A DNA stretch of 64,000 nucleotides from Rostratula benghalensis (taxonomy: Eukaryota; Chordata; Aves; Charadriiformes; Rostratulidae), in the NCBI GenBank assembly GCA_013399305.1, contig VXAI01000241.1, forward strand, positions 573,159 to 637,158, read 5' to 3'. Made by a program: the position numbers and the translations under genes. A model generated the notes under the pieces. It did no database searches. It saw nothing but the letters and a program-made list of their open reading frames with translations, and had not been told where the DNA came from. Below are positions 1 through 10,999 of the stretch, piece by piece. Within the stretch, counting starts at the first letter, position 1, and the number at the start of each line of letters is the position of its first letter.

Positions 1-175
1 TAGGACTCCACACCTGTCCTTGTTAAATTTTATTAAATTTCTCTCTGCCCAACTCTCTAGCCTGTCCAGGTCTCTCTAGATGGCAGCGCAGCCTTCTGGT
101 GTGTCAGCCACTCCTCCCAGTTTTGTGTCATCAGCAAACTTGCTGATAGTGCATTCTTTTTCCTCATCCTCCTCC
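1..175 (-). mobile_element. CR1 LINE fragment (reverse transcriptase), truncated by window edge
   Basis: Read on the minus strand this is the CR1 ORF2 reverse-transcriptase palm. The codons at 127-138 spell FADD, the catalytic box, followed by TKLGG and then the usual CR1 sequence through to the window edge. A TAG stop at 76-78 replaces the usual glutamine codon, so the copy is dead. It runs off the left end of the window, so its 3' part is not visible. The family assignment comes from recognition of the CR1 consensus; the right boundary near 175 is where resemblance fades. Confidence 0.85.
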
Positions 176-3100
176 TCATAACAGACACAGGTTACAGGAG
201 AAGGAATGACCTACTATCAAGTAAGCAAGTTTATAGATGACCATCAATTGGGTTACTACAGAAAACCTTCCTGGTTTATGCCCTAGTTCATGTGACAAGT
301 TTCACATTTTCTACTATACTTTACCCCTCAGTTTGTAGTCCCATGAGCACATGCATGTTGGGAATGCCAGTAATACCGTTAGTGCTTGCCTGGCTCCACT
401 AAACTTCGTCTGTAAGGATCTGCAATCCCACTGCTAGCCCAGTAATTATTCTGACAACCAGAAAGGGAACACTTCTGTCACACTTTTTGCAAAACCTGTG
501 CTTTTTTGATCCTGGAGTGACAAAGCTCGAGTATTTATTTTCCATTTGGCTTCATACTAGCAGGGCCAAGTTACTTTGCAAATTAATCTGAATTCCTGAT
601 TCACCAGATGCACAAGGCTTTCCTGATTATCAGCTGCATGCCTCTTTCTGTGTCTCATTTTGTTTGTATGCTGCACAACTCACACACTGCAAAATTTGTA
701 GGCAACATTTTACTACAGCATGCATTTTGGCATGCTAAAATGCTCCTGAAACAATCACTATTGTTGGCAGCCAGACTTGTGCAAACTTCCCCCCTTCCCT
801 GTTGCCATGGCCAAAATGAACAAAGCCCTACACTAGACCCAAAGGACCTCTTTGAGAACAGATGTCGCACACGGGGATCTCCTGGCTGCCCATAAAAGGC
901 ACATGGTTTTTGCCCCCTGCATGGAGGAGCACAACATGCTTGGGAGTTATCCAAACACACAGAAAGTGAGTTAATGCGACTATTATCCCAACAGATGGGT
1001 ATAACTCTGAGCAGATCTGAGGCTGTGTTTGGACATAGTTGCCAGCAGCAGTATGCCCAACTGGGAGAGTCAAAAGGGTCTGTCAGTTTTGAGCTGTCTT
1101 GCTTCTAGTTAAAGACATGCCCAGCTGCTAATGTCACTTTTTCTGAACTAGATTTGTTTTAAGACATTCAAAAGCCTTTCCTATGGCTTCACAAAAGCAT
1201 TCTTTATCTCAGGCTTAAAACATCAGGCACAACAGTGCCAGGCCAATGTGAGTTCACAGCCCCTGGCTCATCTTTTTATGCTTTTCTTCCCATAGAAGTT
1301 CAGCTGGATATGTAGCTGGGATGAGCCTCACTGTTCACTGGTGACAGGAACTGTATGCCAGTTAGGCTACTAGTTATGTGGATGTGTAAGGCAGTGTAGA
1401 CTTCTTCTTGGCAATCACATGCCAAGGATGTGCCACATCGCCACAGATGGCTAGAAGGTGGAATGTAGCAGCATGACAAGCAAAATGACAGACATGGTTA
1501 TGACCACCACAACACTGTTGATTGCATTGGTGCTGCACAAGGCACTAATGAGATGCTTGTGATTCAAACTGTGTGATTCTGCAGCCATAACACTGCTGTG
1601 TCAATCTCTGACTTCCTACATCTGTGGTTGGCCTAGGCAGTCACTTCTCCCAGTCTTGGTGCTACCAGCTCAGAAAGGTTGTAACTCCCAGCAGAAAGAA
1701 AACTGATGGCACGTGACTGTACATAAAGCTGTGTGACATAATCCTCCCTTTCTCTCCTAGGGATTTTGTCCATCACTGCTATTTTTGCACATCACTGGAT
1801 TTTACCTTTGGTCTTTTACCAGCAGCAACTGCCCTTAGAGATGATTCATTAATGGAAATGTCTCTGAAGCAAATGTCACTCTCAGTCCTAGCGTATGATA
1901 AAAAAGCATTAACTCAGTAACAGAAGCCCTAGTCTACCCACAGGTCCCAATCACTCAATCCCAAATGACAAATCTAGAGTCTGTCATCTTCCAGTTGTTT
2001 TCAGCTGTTTATTCTTGAATGGCTGTTTTCCCTGAAATGTTTGTCATCTTTTCAATGAAAGTAATCTCCCTTTTAACAGTGTCATTATTTACTTTGAAAG
2101 ATATAATAGCACAAAATTAAGAGCACATATGTACTTAGAAATATCTCATAGTGATACCAGGCTGTTTTTTTTTTCTTTTTTTTTCCTCCAGAAAGGTCAA
2201 GGCAGGTCTTACTCACTGCAATTGAAATTGCAGCTCAAATGTTTCATGCATTAAACTAATTTGAAACAAACTTTCTTTATTTTAAGGAAAGTCTTTCTGT
2301 AAATTTAGATAAAGCTCATGCACATTAGGCATTTTTACTGCTTTCAAAATAAACTAGTTGCATTTCCAATTCATTTGCACTAGCACGAACTGTTAAGTGC
2401 TTTCCAAATAAAACCATCAAAAGCTGAATCTATTAATTTTCTGTAATAAAAACAGCTTAAGAAGCAATAAAAATTTCATGTCTGGATATGAAAAAAAAAA
2501 GGCATGTTTTTTTCATTTAGTTGTATTCATTACTTCCTTGATTTTTTTGTAATGTCCTATTAAATTGCTTAATCAGGAAACTGAACACAGCCACTACTAA
2601 AAGCAGGGTTTCATTTTGTGAGGACAGGTCATAGATGGATGTCATAAAAGTAGTAATGCAGAGCATACAGAGGATTTGAGATAAAAATTTACTGAAACTG
2701 ACAGCCAAAAGGAAGTTAAAATTCCCAGCTACAAACATGGTGGTGTTGAAGTTGCTGGTAAAGGAAACTGTTTCCAAACACTCGAAGTTTCAACAAAGTA
2801 CCTGCTACCGTGGCGCATGGCAGAGGGCTGGGGGGCATCAAAGGGGCTGGGGGGTGCATCGTGGTTTTGGAAGAAACCAAGCAAACCGCCTGTATCAATA
2901 AACAAACAGTAGGGCCTAGTTTTTTTCTGATTCAGTGAATGCTCTGCGCTTCAGATATCAAGCACCTTGACTGTGCCTGTGCCGTACGAATGCCTGGTAT
3001 TCTCTTACTTCATCTCAGAAAGGGAAGGCAAGGAGCTGGGTTTTGATCTCTGACAGCAGCACTTGAGGCATTGCTGCAGCCATACTGCACGCACCCAGGA

Positions 3101-4084
3101 AACTGGAAGGGGGATAAAAAAAGGCTTCAGAGGGTCACACCAGCTGTTTGCTCTCTCTGCTTCAGACCGATGCTGCAGCTCACTCCTGTTCACACCACCA
3201 GCCAGACCAGGGACACCTTGGCGTGCCTGGCACCTCCTAACCAGTCCACACGCCCAGTCTTCATGGCAGAGGAATAGAGAATCACAGCAGCAGCTGGTAC
3301 ATAAGCCAGTCTCAAAAAAAAAATGTCACAAAACCCAGGTTACCCTATTTGTAATGGCAATTTAATTGCATACAGTTATTCCTTTCAGAGAACATTTAGC
3401 TAAGGCATTGCTTTATTTTGAAGAGTAACTACATTAATAGTCACAGAAATACAGCAATGGAGGTCCTCTTTTTTGCAGAAGTGAAAACTGGAGCTATAGA
3501 TAAGAAACCATCATAGCAAAAAAGTCTAAATACCCAATAAATATTTTTAAAAGAAGTTTAGTGTACCTGTCTCATGTATATATTGCTAGTTTGCAAGTAT
3601 AGTGTGTATATACATAAAAGCAAGCATGGTTCTTTGCAGCAATATTCTAGATCACACTCAAAATTTTACTAAAATACAAGAAAAAAAGACCACAAGCATC
3701 TACATTAATTTTAATAATGAGTCTCAATAAAATTCCCCAAATTCTAGAAAGGAGAATTAAATACTGTGAAATCCATTCTAAGAGTGGAGGCTTGTTATAG
3801 GTAGATTTACACATGCAGAAAAAGTGTCTCTGACAACAGGTCTGGAAAAGAATATCAATTAGGACAGGCCTGCTATTAAAATTTCTGCAATAGTGGAGAG
3901 AAGGGTTGACAAGTAACTGACTTAATCTGTTGCTAAGTAGTTCCCTTGCTTCTCCTACCATTAACACCAACCCTCAAAAGAGCTATCACTTCCATCCAAC
4001 CACAGGTCCCATCCGTGCTCTTCTCACCCTCCTGCAAGAGCAAATACAGCCTGCCCTATCCTCTTCCTGCTCAACAGAGACTTT
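176..4084. other. Unique AT-rich DNA, no gene seen
   Basis: No recognised gene or interspersed repeat was found. Small stop-free frames occur on both strands (the largest about 107 codons) but lack splice context, codon bias or recognisable domains. There are T-rich homopolymer runs around 2166-2190 and an AT-rich stretch at 2040-2500 that could be conserved noncoding DNA; nothing in the bases proves this. Confidence 0.5.
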
Positions 4085-4215
4085 GAAATAGATCACTAAT
4101 GCCCGTTTTTATTAAATAAGAGCTCAATTATAGAGGTCATACCCTTTTTCCCCATATGCTAATCCCCCAGGCTCTTATTACCTTGTTAAATGTTTAATGT
4201 TGTGAGCATGTCCTG
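4085..4215. promoter_or_regulatory. Possible conserved noncoding element (homeodomain/POU-like sites)
   Basis: A compact stretch with dense AT-rich transcription-factor-like words. ATGCTAAT (octamer-like) at 4156-4163 overlaps TAATCC (Otx/Pitx-type core) at 4160-4165, followed by TTAAATGTTTAATG. Such clustering is typical of vertebrate developmental enhancers, but the words are short and this is a guess from appearance; conservation cannot be tested here. Confidence 0.15.
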
Positions 4216-4667
4216 GTGAAAGCTGGGTCAGGTCAGCAACCTCCCTAGCAGGAGAAAAGGCCAGTTTTAGAGAAGTGATGTACATCCCTTAAGGGCTGTG
4301 GGGGAGGAGGAGGAGGAGGCAAAACAGTTGTTAATCTGCCATAGCTGGGTGACAGCACGTTGTCCTGGTGCACAATAGTCTTCTTTTTTGCAATTCCTCT
4401 CGCTTTGTTTTCTCATGTGTAAGTATATCACATGCTACTTAGTATAGCCTAAGAAAACTAAACAGACAGATCTTCAGAAATTAATGTGTCTGCCTTAGGC
4501 TATGCAGACACATATAAGCATGATCAGACTTCTAGTCAATAAACAGTCAAGAACTCACAGACACACTGTCAGCACAACCCCGGTTTCGATACAGAAAGGG
4601 ACAGAGGATCTATCAAAGACCTGGAATTCTGCCAGTTTGCATGTTTGGTTTTGCTTTTTCCCTGCAG

Positions 4668-4762
4668 GAAAGAAATATATGGAAGTTAAGGACAATCTTG
4701 AAGAGATTCCCATTAGCTCAGAGAAATTCTCCTCGTCTCCAGACAATGAACCACTTTCATAA
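4668..4762 (+). other. Candidate terminal coding exon (unproven)
   Basis: A good 3' splice acceptor (pyrimidine tract ending CCCTGCAG) ends at 4667. It is followed by an open frame of about 31 codons ending at a TAA (4760-4762). The predicted tail is hydrophilic and rich in S, E, D and N, ending in NEPLS. An ATTAAA lies about 200 bp downstream. No homologous protein was recognised, no upstream partner exon was found, and open frames of this size are common by chance. Confidence 0.12.
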
Positions 4763-5347
4763 AAGAAACAGGTTCACTCAACAAAGTTGTTTTCAGCTTT
4801 TCTTGACTGGGACTTTGTATAGGTACATAGAAATGAGGTGAAAAGTGTTTTTGCTATACTTAAAACTATTCTGCCATTTCACATTAGTGCCTGGCAGATT
4901 TAAAGTATTTCTTGGGTAAGTTGAAAACTAACAACAGTCACGCATTAAGGTTTAAGGATATCCATAATTAAATGACAAAAAAAAACAAAAAAACCTTACA
5001 AAAACACAAAACAAAAAGTCAATGTGGAGGTCCTAACTCATAAACTTCAGGAATTTTTTGTTCTAACAAACATAATGAGAAAAAATTGTCCTTTCCTAAA
5101 AAAATCTCATGTTTTTCTTTCCCCACAGTCATGAGCAACCACAGAAATGAGGATATCTGAATATGATTGGTGTAAGGGAGAAGTCCACATTTTTGATGAT
5201 GTACTTCACCCAAACTGATTTTCCCTAACATTCACTTCTGATTTTTTCCACATTTCATCCTCAAAATCACATCAGAAGTTGTTTCCTTTCCTTATGTCCT
5301 GTGCCCATCAACATCCATTCTGTGGTGAGTCACCCTTACAAGACAAG
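4763..5347. other. Unique DNA, nothing recognised
   Basis: AT-rich sequence with A-rich runs near 4976-5010. No gene, RNA or interspersed repeat was recognised. Confidence 0.5.
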
Positions 5348-5620
5348 AAAATCAGAGAATAACACAGGCTGAAAGGGCCTGGAGGTGACGTGGTCAGATC
5401 TCTACTCAGACCAAGGCAAACTCACCTCAGGTTGCCAACAGTCATGTTCATTTGAGTTCTGAGTATGCCCTAGGATGGAGAGTCCACAACCTCTCTGGGC
5501 AACCTCTGGCAGCACTTGACCACCCACATGGTGGGAAAAAAACCAAAAAAACATTTGGTCAGAATTTTCCCTGTTGCAACTTGTGTCTATTTTCTCTTTT
5601 CCTAAACCTGCACACCTTGG
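5348..5620 (-). mobile_element. CR1 LINE 3' fragment
   Basis: Shows the standard reverse-complement order of a CR1 3' end. It begins with an AATCAGAGAAT-type remnant of the terminal octamers, then GGCTGAAAGGGCCTGGAGGTGA, then the block around CCACAACCTCTCTGGGCAACCT, then an A-rich run and GGTCAGAATTTTCCCTGTTGC. These are conserved CR1 untranslated and C-terminal segments. The copy is 5'-truncated, as usual for CR1, and well diverged. The right boundary is approximate. Confidence 0.8.
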
Positions 5621-6358
5621 CTAACGTGAGAGAAAGCAAAAAGCCCAAAGCACATGCTGTGAATGACACTGAAACAGGGCAGCCAAAGGAAGTTAAGGAT
5701 GCAGAAGGAATTCTCCCATGAAGAAGTTTCAGTCTGGGGAAACTTGCAATGCTTTGCCTGAGGCTTATCCAAAGTTTAGGGATTCATATACCTTCTGCTA
5801 CTAGTTTGCCAGTTGTTTGCTTTTTTTTTTTTTTTTCTTTTTTAATAGTCCAAATGCACTTTCTTCTCTGACATACCAAATTATTTGTAACCTTCCTGAC
5901 CAAATTAAAAATGAACCTGTGTTTAACTAAAGGCAGTTACTATGTGATGATCCACAATATTTACATTGGATTCTTTCATTGACCCTAGTGTTCGCTTTGT
6001 CAAAGGTACATTATTTACATGTAACTTGCATCATGTAAGTCAACATGAACATAAGGGTCAAGATAAAACCTTGAGAATGTTATACTACTTTTGTGTTGCA
6101 ATATATTTCCATTCCTAGGAATTACTCTACAATACAGGTTGGCGGTAAAAAGCTAACCTGCAGACATGTACAACGCCAGTAGTAGAATATTTGCCTTCTT
6201 TAATGAGAAGGCAAATGAGTATCTTAAGACTCAAAGAACTCCACAGTGCCCTTGTGCACATCGATCTTCAAGGAAGCAACAGAAGTGATGTCCTAGAGGC
6301 AGTCTGTGAAGCGGTACCCAATTTAAGCACTGATTAGAAATTAGTATGAAACATTTCT
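5621..6358. other. Unique DNA with a poly-T run
   Basis: A T-rich homopolymer at 5821-5843; otherwise no recognised feature. Confidence 0.5.
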
Positions 6359-6470
6359 GGAAAGGAGAGGAGAGGGAGAGGGAGAGGGAGAGGGAGAGGG
6401 AAGGGGAGGGAAGGGAAGGGGAGAGAAGGGGAGGGGTGGGAAGGCAAGGCAAGGCAAGGCAAGGCAAGGC
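6359..6470. repeat. Homopurine tract plus (AAGGC)n microsatellite
   Basis: Bases 6359-6436 are 78 consecutive purines, built largely of GGAGAG/GGGAGA units that grade into GGGAA/GGGGA units. After a short break the pentanucleotide AAGGC is repeated six times (6441-6470). The mirror-like polypurine composition is of the sort that can adopt triplex (H-DNA) structure and is prone to slippage. The tract lies about 320 bp upstream of the CpG-rich block. Confidence 0.95.
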
Positions 6471-6780
6471 AATGGAAGGCCCGTATTTCATGTTTGATGT
6501 TTCCTTCACTTTACAGAAATAGGTAAGAAACAGCACATCTTATGCAACAGCTTCTTAATGCGGAACCAAATTCACTATGCTGGAGGAAATGTAACCAAGT
6601 GTACTTTTGCTTGTAAGACGATGGCAACGCCAACACAAGCAGGTAATGCAACATAAGCTGATGTCACTTTATTAGTATGTTCTACGTAACTGTCACTGAC
6701 AACCTCTCGGAAACAATTTCCTGGGCTGAAGCTCAGAGGCCTGACAAACTCCAATCACTGTAACAGACTGCAGCATCCAC
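6471..6780. other. Unique DNA, nothing recognised
   Basis: No gene or repeat recognised between the purine tract and the CpG-rich block. Confidence 0.5.
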
Positions 6781-7095
6781 AGTGAACAGGCCACCCCTGG
6801 TCTGGACAGGATTTAAACGAGAAAGCTCAGCTCCACCGCATCATCTCCTGTTGTGAGGGTGCGGGGGCTCCTTCCTTTGTGCCATATCGATTGTGCGCGG
6901 CCACCAAACCGAACCTGCCAAGGCAACCAGCTCCCAGCTGCCGAGACCTCCTACGAGCAGTCGCCGAGCCCCGCAGTGGCGGAGCCTTCCGGCAGTCGGC
7001 AGATCTCGCGAGAGCGACCGACGGGAAATGGGTGGGGCCAGGAGCGGGCTAGGGCTAGGGCTAGGAGGGGAGCTCATCACGGAGTAGTGCGATGA
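6781..7095. promoter_or_regulatory. CpG-rich block with TCTCGCGAGA palindrome; likely TATA-less promoter
   Basis: This is the only CpG-dense stretch of the window, in strong contrast to the AT-rich flanks. It contains a perfect TCTCGCGAGA palindrome at 7004-7013. That motif is known from TATA-less, often bidirectional CpG-island promoters in vertebrates. Nearby are GGTGGGGCCAGGAGCGGG (GC-box-like) and three GGCTAG units at 7046-7067. On the minus strand an ATG in good context (G at -3, G at +4) near 6888 opens only a 14-codon frame. On the plus strand a weak donor-like GGGTAAAA lies at about 7115. No downstream gene could be tied to it, so it may drive a noncoding transcript or a gene whose exons I cannot recognise. 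Confidence 0.55.
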
Positions 7096-7186
7096 TAGGA
7101 TTTTAAACAAAAGAGGGTAAAATTAGATTAGAAATTTGGAAGAAATTACTTGAGGGTGGCGAGGCACCTCCTGAGTTTTGCCCGCT

Positions 7187-7891
7187 TGTCGTGGTTTCAG
7201 CCAAATTTACCATAACCAGATTGACAGATGGGCCTTCCTCCCTGCAGAAAGATAGGAGAGGGAGAGATAAGGAGACCTAAGAGTTTAGAATGAACTAAAC
7301 TACTTTAATGAAGTATTCTTCGCAAAATTAAAAAGGCGTATATAGTGAAATAAGTACAATGTATACAAAACCATATCAAGTGCCCAGGATGATGTGGAAA
7401 AGTCCCAAACTGGACTCAGGACCAACAGGATTCCAGATCTTGACTCAGGAATGCTCAGAGCGGCATCAAAGGCCGACGAACAGACAGGGTCCTCCTCAGA
7501 CATTGGCCATTGAAGGAAGAGAGTTGTGATCCCTCAGCTTTTATACTGAGCATGATGCAAGTGGGATGGAATACCCTGTTGGTCCATTTTGAGTCACCTG
7601 TCCTGTCCTGTCTGCTCCTCCTGCCAGGTGGGACCTCTCTGCTTTTCTGCTTCCAACCCTTCAACCTTTCAACAGGGCAAACAATGAAATGACCTTGGTT
7701 GTTATGGCAATAAGTATAAGCAAGGGCCTCTCTGCATAACATTCCTTAATATAATCAGATCTTATCACTTTGAGAGTAAACCGTTTTCTGAACAATATGC
7801 TGTTAATTTCGGAGTTTAGTTAGTTAGAAGAAGCCCAGCTAAAAAAGTAAAATTGTGAAACAGAAAACTTGTTTTACTTCAAAACAGGACA
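7187..7891 (-). mobile_element. Solo LTR of an endogenous retrovirus (minus orientation)
   Basis: The element begins TGTC and ends GACA on the plus strand, a perfect short inverted repeat with canonical TG...CA ends. It is flanked by 5-bp direct repeats CCGCT (7182-7186) and ACGCT (7892-7896), one mismatch apart. Read on the minus strand it has U3, then TATAAAAG at 7545-7538, then ATTAAAG (a polyadenylation-signal variant) at 7309-7303, then a pyrimidine-rich U5, in the correct LTR order. No internal retroviral region, primer binding site or second LTR adjoins it, so it is a solo LTR left by recombination. A stop-free frame crosses R/U5 but is not a known gene. A 5-bp duplication fits ERV classes such as ERVL, but the class is not certain. 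Confidence 0.8.
7538..7545 (-). promoter_or_regulatory. TATA box of the solo LTR
   Basis: TATAAAAG on the minus strand, about 345 bp inside the U3 end of the LTR. It would direct transcription leftward, toward the CpG-rich block. Confidence 0.55.
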
Positions 7892-9571
7892 ACGCTCTAC
7901 CCCCTCAACGTGGTGACTGGCTATGCTAGCCCATAAAGCATGAAAAAAATAAGGCACTCCCTTTTGTCTTATATTCAGTCTGCAGTGCTGGCTGCATGGG
8001 GAGAAAGGAGGGTGTATCATCCCCAGATGTGGCCAAGCTCCCCTGCAATGTCCTGGGAAGTCTGCAATGCAACAGGCTTATCTCCAGCACAGTTTACTTC
8101 CAACCAGAAAATGTGGAAACTGAAAAATAATTCAAGCCCAATGTTACTACTCTCTAAAGTCCCTACTCATCAAATCTCTTTATTGCCTTTTGCTTAGGGA
8201 GGATTATTATTAACTCATTATGTTACCCTAAAACATTATTTAAGTGAATTATTTTGTGTAGTGGGAAGATGAGCTCAGCCTGGCATCATTGTGGGCAAGG
8301 GGTTACTTTGGCAGGCAGAAAAGAGACCACAGTGGGTCATCACTGTGCTATGCAGACACGCCTAAGATAACACCAAGAACAGAAATAAGTATTTAAACTA
8401 CAGGAAGAAATTAGTAGGGAGAAAGAAAAGAGGAATACAAACTACAGCAATAAAGCTGAGGTTGAGAATTCAAAGGACCTGGCTAACCACAACATCAAAC
8501 ACAGCACAAGGTGTAACGGGGGCAAAAGAAGTGATAATTTCACAGAAGGAGCCAGATCAGTTCAGGATAGGGTATATATCACACAGTTGCCTATGATGGA
8601 GGTACTGAACTTGATTGTTAGGGAGAATTTTGTCCTGCTCTCTTCCTATGCAATATCACTGGCATTAAACAAAAAAACAAACAAAAAACACAAACAAACA
8701 AACAAACAAAAAAACCAAGCAAACAATAAAACCCTCACAAATACCCATATGTAAAGGTTTCTTCTGCTTATGGGATGCTGCATGGTAAAAGAATGTTTTG
8801 CATGTGAGTTGTTAAATACCATTACAGTGAACATCATCATTTCATATGAAGGCTTACTGGAACCCAGCTTCAGGATTTTTCCCCTTCAAGCCACCTCCTA
8901 CCAAGTTCTTCTTGGAAGTGCTCACTTACATGTCCAGGTACCTGTCAGTAATCATAACCTGACTTCCAATCTCATAATGAAAACTTTGTGATTATCAAAG
9001 GCTTTTTGACAAGCTGCAGCATAAGAGGGCAATGTGACAAGAAAGCAAATTGTAACAGAGCCAGAACAAGCACTTGTTGTGAGTGATCTGCACTGCTACT
9101 GCTACCATGACAAAATCTTGTATCAGCATATTACTGAAACCGGTACAAGTTCCCCACTTGTTCTAAGGGCAATTTGTTTAAGTAGGAAAGCAGTACTTGA
9201 GAAATACTGTAGGAAGGAAAATGCTACTCCCTTATGCTCACAATATGAGGTGTGAACCAGCCTGTTGAGATTTGCCAGCACATACTCTGTCTGTATGGTA
9301 TAAAACTGCAGAGTAGTACAGCTTACTCACAGGGCGGGGAGAAAGCCTGAAAATTTAAAATAGATCATGCACAATCTGTTAAAATCACACCACTGTTTTC
9401 TGGTAGGCCATGAACCCAATAAAGAGTACAACCAGATTTTTCTTGAAGAATCAAGGTGTAAGAAACAGTGTCCTTTCCACACTCAGTACTCCATTAGAAG
9501 TTACCAAGCTCAAAGAGAAGATGCTAGGTTACGTCAGAAAGAGCAGGATGGTATTGCCGAAGAACAGATTG
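7892..9571. other. Mostly unique DNA
   Basis: No gene recognised. Apart from the CAAA simple repeat at 8668-8726 the sequence is unremarkable. A TATAAAA word near 9299 and AATAAAG near 9418 hint at an eroded LTR, but no termini or target duplication could be found. Confidence 0.45.
8668..8726. repeat. (CAAA)n-type simple repeat
   Basis: An imperfect run of CAAA units broken by longer A tracts. Confidence 0.9.
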
Positions 9572-10320
9572 AAAGAACCACAGAACATGTGAGGTTGGAG
9601 ACGACCTCTGGAGGTCACATTGTCAAATGTTCATGTTTAAGCAGGACCACAGATGTTCATGTTCAAGCATGGACCACATCCAGACAGCTTTGAAGATTTT
9701 CAAGAATGGAGAATACAGCAGCTCTCAGGGCAACCTATGCCAATGCTTAGTCAACATCACAGTAAACAGGCATTTCCTGATATTCAGGAGAAGCCTCCCT
9801 CCCATGTTTCAATTTATGCCCATTGCCCCCGGTCCAGTCACTGGGCACCACTGGAAACAACCTGGCTCTATTGTCTTCACACCAGCCCTACAGGTATCCA
9901 TACACCTTGAGATCCACTCAGAGTCTTCTCTTCCCCAGGCTAGACAGTCTGAGCTCTCTCCTCCTTTCAACCTATGGAAAATCCTCTAGTTCCTTCACCA
10001 TCCTAATGCAGCCCTTGGCTGCACTTCTTCCAGCAGCTCCATCTCTCCCTTGGAGTGGGGAGCACAGAACTGGGCACAACACTCCAACAGTGGATTTATA
10101 AGGGCTGAGAAGAGGGGAAGGATCAGATCTCTTGACTTGCTGGGAACAATCCTCCAAACGCAGCCCTGGACACTGCTAGTCACCTATGCCACAAGAGCAC
10201 AGTGTTATCTCATTTTCTACTTGCTGTCCAACAGGCCTTCCAAGCACAAAGCTGCTCCCTGGACAGACAGACCCCAGCACATATTGGTGGCCATTAGTTA
10301 GCAGCCTACAACTAGGCTTT
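9572..10320 (-). mobile_element. CR1 LINE, 5'-truncated
   Basis: Starts with the CR1 3' end in reverse complement (ACCACAGAACATGTGAGGTTGG, then ACGACCTCTGGAGGTCA). It continues through the 3' blocks and then into the GGAGCACAGAACTGGGCACAACACTCC segment and the CCAAACGCAGCCCTGGACACTG segment, all in the CR1 minus-strand order. There are many substitutions and small indels. It is the outer member of a CR1 cluster that extends to 13816. Confidence 0.85.
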
Positions 10321-10330
10321 ATGCCATGGG

Positions 10331-10985
10331 TCACGGAATCACAGAATTGTCAGGGTTGGAAGGGACCTCTAGAGATTATCTAGTCCAACTCCCCTGCTAA
10401 AGCAGGATTGCCTAGAGCATATTACTCTGAACTGCCTCCAGGAGGGCTTTGAAGGTCTACAGTGCTCTGTCACCCTCACCATAAAGAACACTTGGACTTG
10501 CTCACAGCCCACCACAGGATGCATGAATAACAGAACTGGTGGAGGCTTGGCATCACAAAGCTGGCCTCCTCTGATGCAGTTCTGAATCATTTCCATGCAT
10601 CCTGTTGCTGGATCCCAGGGAAGAGAGATGAGCACTTCCCTCTTCACCTCCTCTCGTCAGGAAGCTGTGGAGATGATGAGGTCACCCCTCAGTCTCCTTT
10701 TCTCCAAATTAGACAAATCCAGTGTCTTCAGCCACTCCCCATAGGACATGCCTTCCAGACTTTCTACACGCTTTGTTGCCCTCCTCTGGATGCATTCAAG
10801 TACCTTAACATCTTTCTTAAACTGTGGGTGCCAGAACTGCACACAGTCCTCAGGATAAAGCATCACCAACACTAAATACAGCAGGATAATCACCTCTTTT
10901 GATCAGCTGATGATACTATTTAGTGCAGCCCAGAATGCAGTTTGCCCTCTTGGCCTCAGGGCTCACTTCTCATGCATATTGAGCC
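10331..10985 (-). mobile_element. CR1 LINE 3' half with RT C-terminal coding remnant
   Basis: Begins with the reverse-complement CR1 terminus (GGAATCACAGAATTGTCAGG, then GGAAGGGACCTCTAGAGATTAT). A stop-free minus-strand stretch within 10657-10893 encodes the CR1 ORF2 C-terminus, with recognisable CVQFW, QRRAT and KRRLRGDLI blocks. The intervening 10490-10650 does not match the usual order as well and may be an older rearrangement. The element abuts the 5' end of the plus-strand CR1 that follows, giving a head-to-head arrangement. Confidence 0.85.
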
Positions 10986-10999
10986 TGCAGTGCCAAAGC

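Noticed and set aside
7046..7067. Telomere-like GGGCTA units
   Set aside because: Only three units, of the variant CTAGGG rather than TTAGGG, within a GC-rich promoter-like block; not evidence of an interstitial telomere.
6853..7110. Open frames on both strands of the CpG-rich block
   Set aside because: Absence of stops here follows from high GC content; the Arg/Pro/Ser-rich peptides have no recognisable domain.
9000..9570. Possible eroded LTR (TATAAAA near 9299, AATAAAG near 9418)
   Set aside because: No termini, no target duplication and no other LTR features were found.
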